From: Thermococcus sp.
GTDB taxonomy: Archaea > Methanobacteriota_B > Thermococci > Thermococcales > Thermococcaceae
DNA: 5,946 nt
Reading direction: 5' to 3'
NCBI GenBank assembly: GCA_021160985.1
Contig: JAGHBN010000174.1
Coordinates: 1-5,946 of the forward strand
The notes under the pieces were generated by a model that saw only the letters and a program-made list of their open reading frames with translations, did not search any database and was not told the origin of the DNA. This document shows, in pieces, positions 5,229 to 5,946 of the stretch. Numbering within the stretch: position 1 is the first letter of the stretch; every line of letters begins with the position of its first letter. Position numbers and translations under genes: made by a program.

Positions 5229-5946
5229 ATGATTTACTATCTGACATCAAGGGAAGCAAAGCTGTTGCTTATTTCCAAAGGTGCACTCAGAGTTAACCTT
5301 GACCTCAGGAAGACCAACAGAACGTGGGAAATAAAACAGGAAGACAACGAGTTCGTCTTTCCCGATGGAACGCGAGTTGAGAGGGAAATCATCGGGAGGA
5401 TTGCACGAGACGAGGGAAGCGTCTACTTCGTGAAGGACGGGGGAGTCTACAAGGCTGCAATAGCCGGAGAGCACTTCTACAAGCTCGTTCCGACGATTCC
5501 GCCGACGATAGAGATAAACGGCATCAGGATGCACAGGACGAAGGAGGTAAACCCCCTCCAGGACACGAGGAACAAGGTGAACACCGTTAAGCCGAGGGAA
5601 GGGGAAACCGTCCTCGATACCTGCATGGGGCTCGGCTACACCGCCATCGAGGCCTCAAAGCGCGGGGCCTACGTCATAACCATCGAGAAAGACCCCAACG
5701 TCATCGAGCTGGCGAGGATAAACCCCTGGAGCAGGGAGCTGTTCACGGGCGGCAAAATCCAGGTGATCCAGGGAGATGCCTTCGAGGTCGTGAAGAAGTT
5801 CAAGGACGGGAGCTTTGACGCCGTAATCCACGACCCGCCGCGATTCTCGTTAGCCGGCCACCTCTACTCGGAAGAGTTCTACCGCGAGCTTTTCAGGGTT
5901 TTAAAGCCAGGAGGGAGGCTCTTCCACTACGTCGGCAACCCCGGAA
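5229..5946 (+). CDS. Class I SAM-dependent methyltransferase, COG2521-like archaeal family, open at right edge
   Basis: The frame from ATG 5229 is open for 239 codons to the end of the window, so the C-terminus is missing. Residues 1-120 form an N-terminal domain rich in short strands, ending in NGIRMHRTKEVNPLQDT (97-113). The Rossmann methyltransferase core follows: VLDTCMGLGYTA (128-139) is motif I for SAM binding, TIEKD (151-155) has the acidic residue after strand 2, GDAFEVV (182-188) is motif III, and HDPPRF (201-206) is motif IV. LYSEEFYRELFRVLKPGGR (212-230) is the usual post-IV helix and turn. The DPP motif resembles the (D/N)PP(Y/F) site of enzymes that methylate exocyclic amino nitrogens, so an amino-methylated RNA, DNA or protein substrate is possible; this is inference. 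The pattern fits my memory of COG2521, a 'predicted archaeal methyltransferase'. It follows the dipeptidase by 10 bases and is likely co-transcribed. Confidence 0.85.
   Translation, partial: MIYYLTSREAKLLLISKGALRVNLDLRKTNRTWEIKQEDNEFVFPDGTRVEREIIGRIARDEGSVYFVKDGGVYKAAIAGEHFYKLVPTIPPTIEINGIRMHRTKEVNPLQDTRNKVNTVKPREGETVLDTCMGLGYTAIEASKRGAYVITIEKDPNVIELARINPWSRELFTGGKIQVIQGDAFEVVKKFKDGSFDAVIHDPPRFSLAGHLYSEEFYRELFRVLKPGGRLFHYVGNPG

Noticed and set aside
5215..5244. Possible C/D box guide RNA (GTGATGA at 5215-5221, CTGA at 5241-5244)
   Set aside because: The gap of 19 bases is longer than the usual guide, there is no second C'/D pair nearby, and GTGATGA is explained as a ribosome-binding site plus stop codon.
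1..5946. CRISPR array, tRNA, rRNA, insertion sequence or attachment site
   Set aside because: No regularly spaced direct repeats, no cloverleaf or rRNA-like stretch, and no transposase or terminal inverted repeats could be seen on either strand.

Overview
The window looks like a piece of a Thermococcales chromosome (Thermococcus or a close relative; genus inferred). The evidence is archaeal: Shine-Dalgarno motifs of the GGTGAT/GGAGGT type sit just before most starts, short TATA-like boxes stand a few tens of bases upstream, genes are tightly packed with overlapping stop/start codons, and several proteins belong to families I know mainly from Thermococcales and other Euryarchaeota (stand-alone EVE protein, DUF531, COG2521-type methyltransferase, S26B signal peptidase with a Ser-His pair). 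Identifications rest on remembered family motifs; no search was run.

Layout, left to right. (1) 1-782, minus: the first 260 codons of a large protein that runs off the left edge, most like the N-terminal part of a fused restriction-modification methylase (Eco57I/type IIG-like). (2) A 140-bp divergent promoter region, then an EVE-domain protein on the plus strand (923-1354). (3) 1355-1525 is intergenic and holds a T-rich tract and a good BRE/TATA element. It drives a two-gene plus-strand unit: a 22-residue hydrophobic peptide gene (1526-1594) and a four-helix membrane protein (1602-2033). This unit is AT-richer than its surroundings and is the least explained part of the window. (4) 2034-2128 is a convergent spacer with two hairpins, one followed by a T7 tract in the minus direction. 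(5) A minus-strand pair: a DUF531 protein with SPOUT-like motifs (3123-2572) and, overlapping it by 28 bp, an archaeal signal peptidase I (2599-2129). (6) A compact divergent promoter around a TTATAA palindrome at 3154-3159. (7) A plus-strand operon: a helical-repeat (TPR-like) protein, an M19-family dipeptidase with an ATGA overlap, and a COG2521-like methyltransferase that is open at the right edge.

How they may work together: the signal peptidase matures Sec-exported proteins, and its partner DUF531 may be an RNA methyltransferase (inference). The right-hand operon joins a probable scaffold protein, a cytoplasmic metallopeptidase and a probable N-methyltransferase; the overlaps argue for co-expression but no shared pathway is evident. 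The left end puts a probable R-M enzyme back to back with an EVE protein, a domain class that reads modified bases. With the AT-rich peptide/membrane pair next door, this end has an accessory or defence flavour, but the EVE protein is also common as a stand-alone housekeeping gene in the order, so that reading is tentative.
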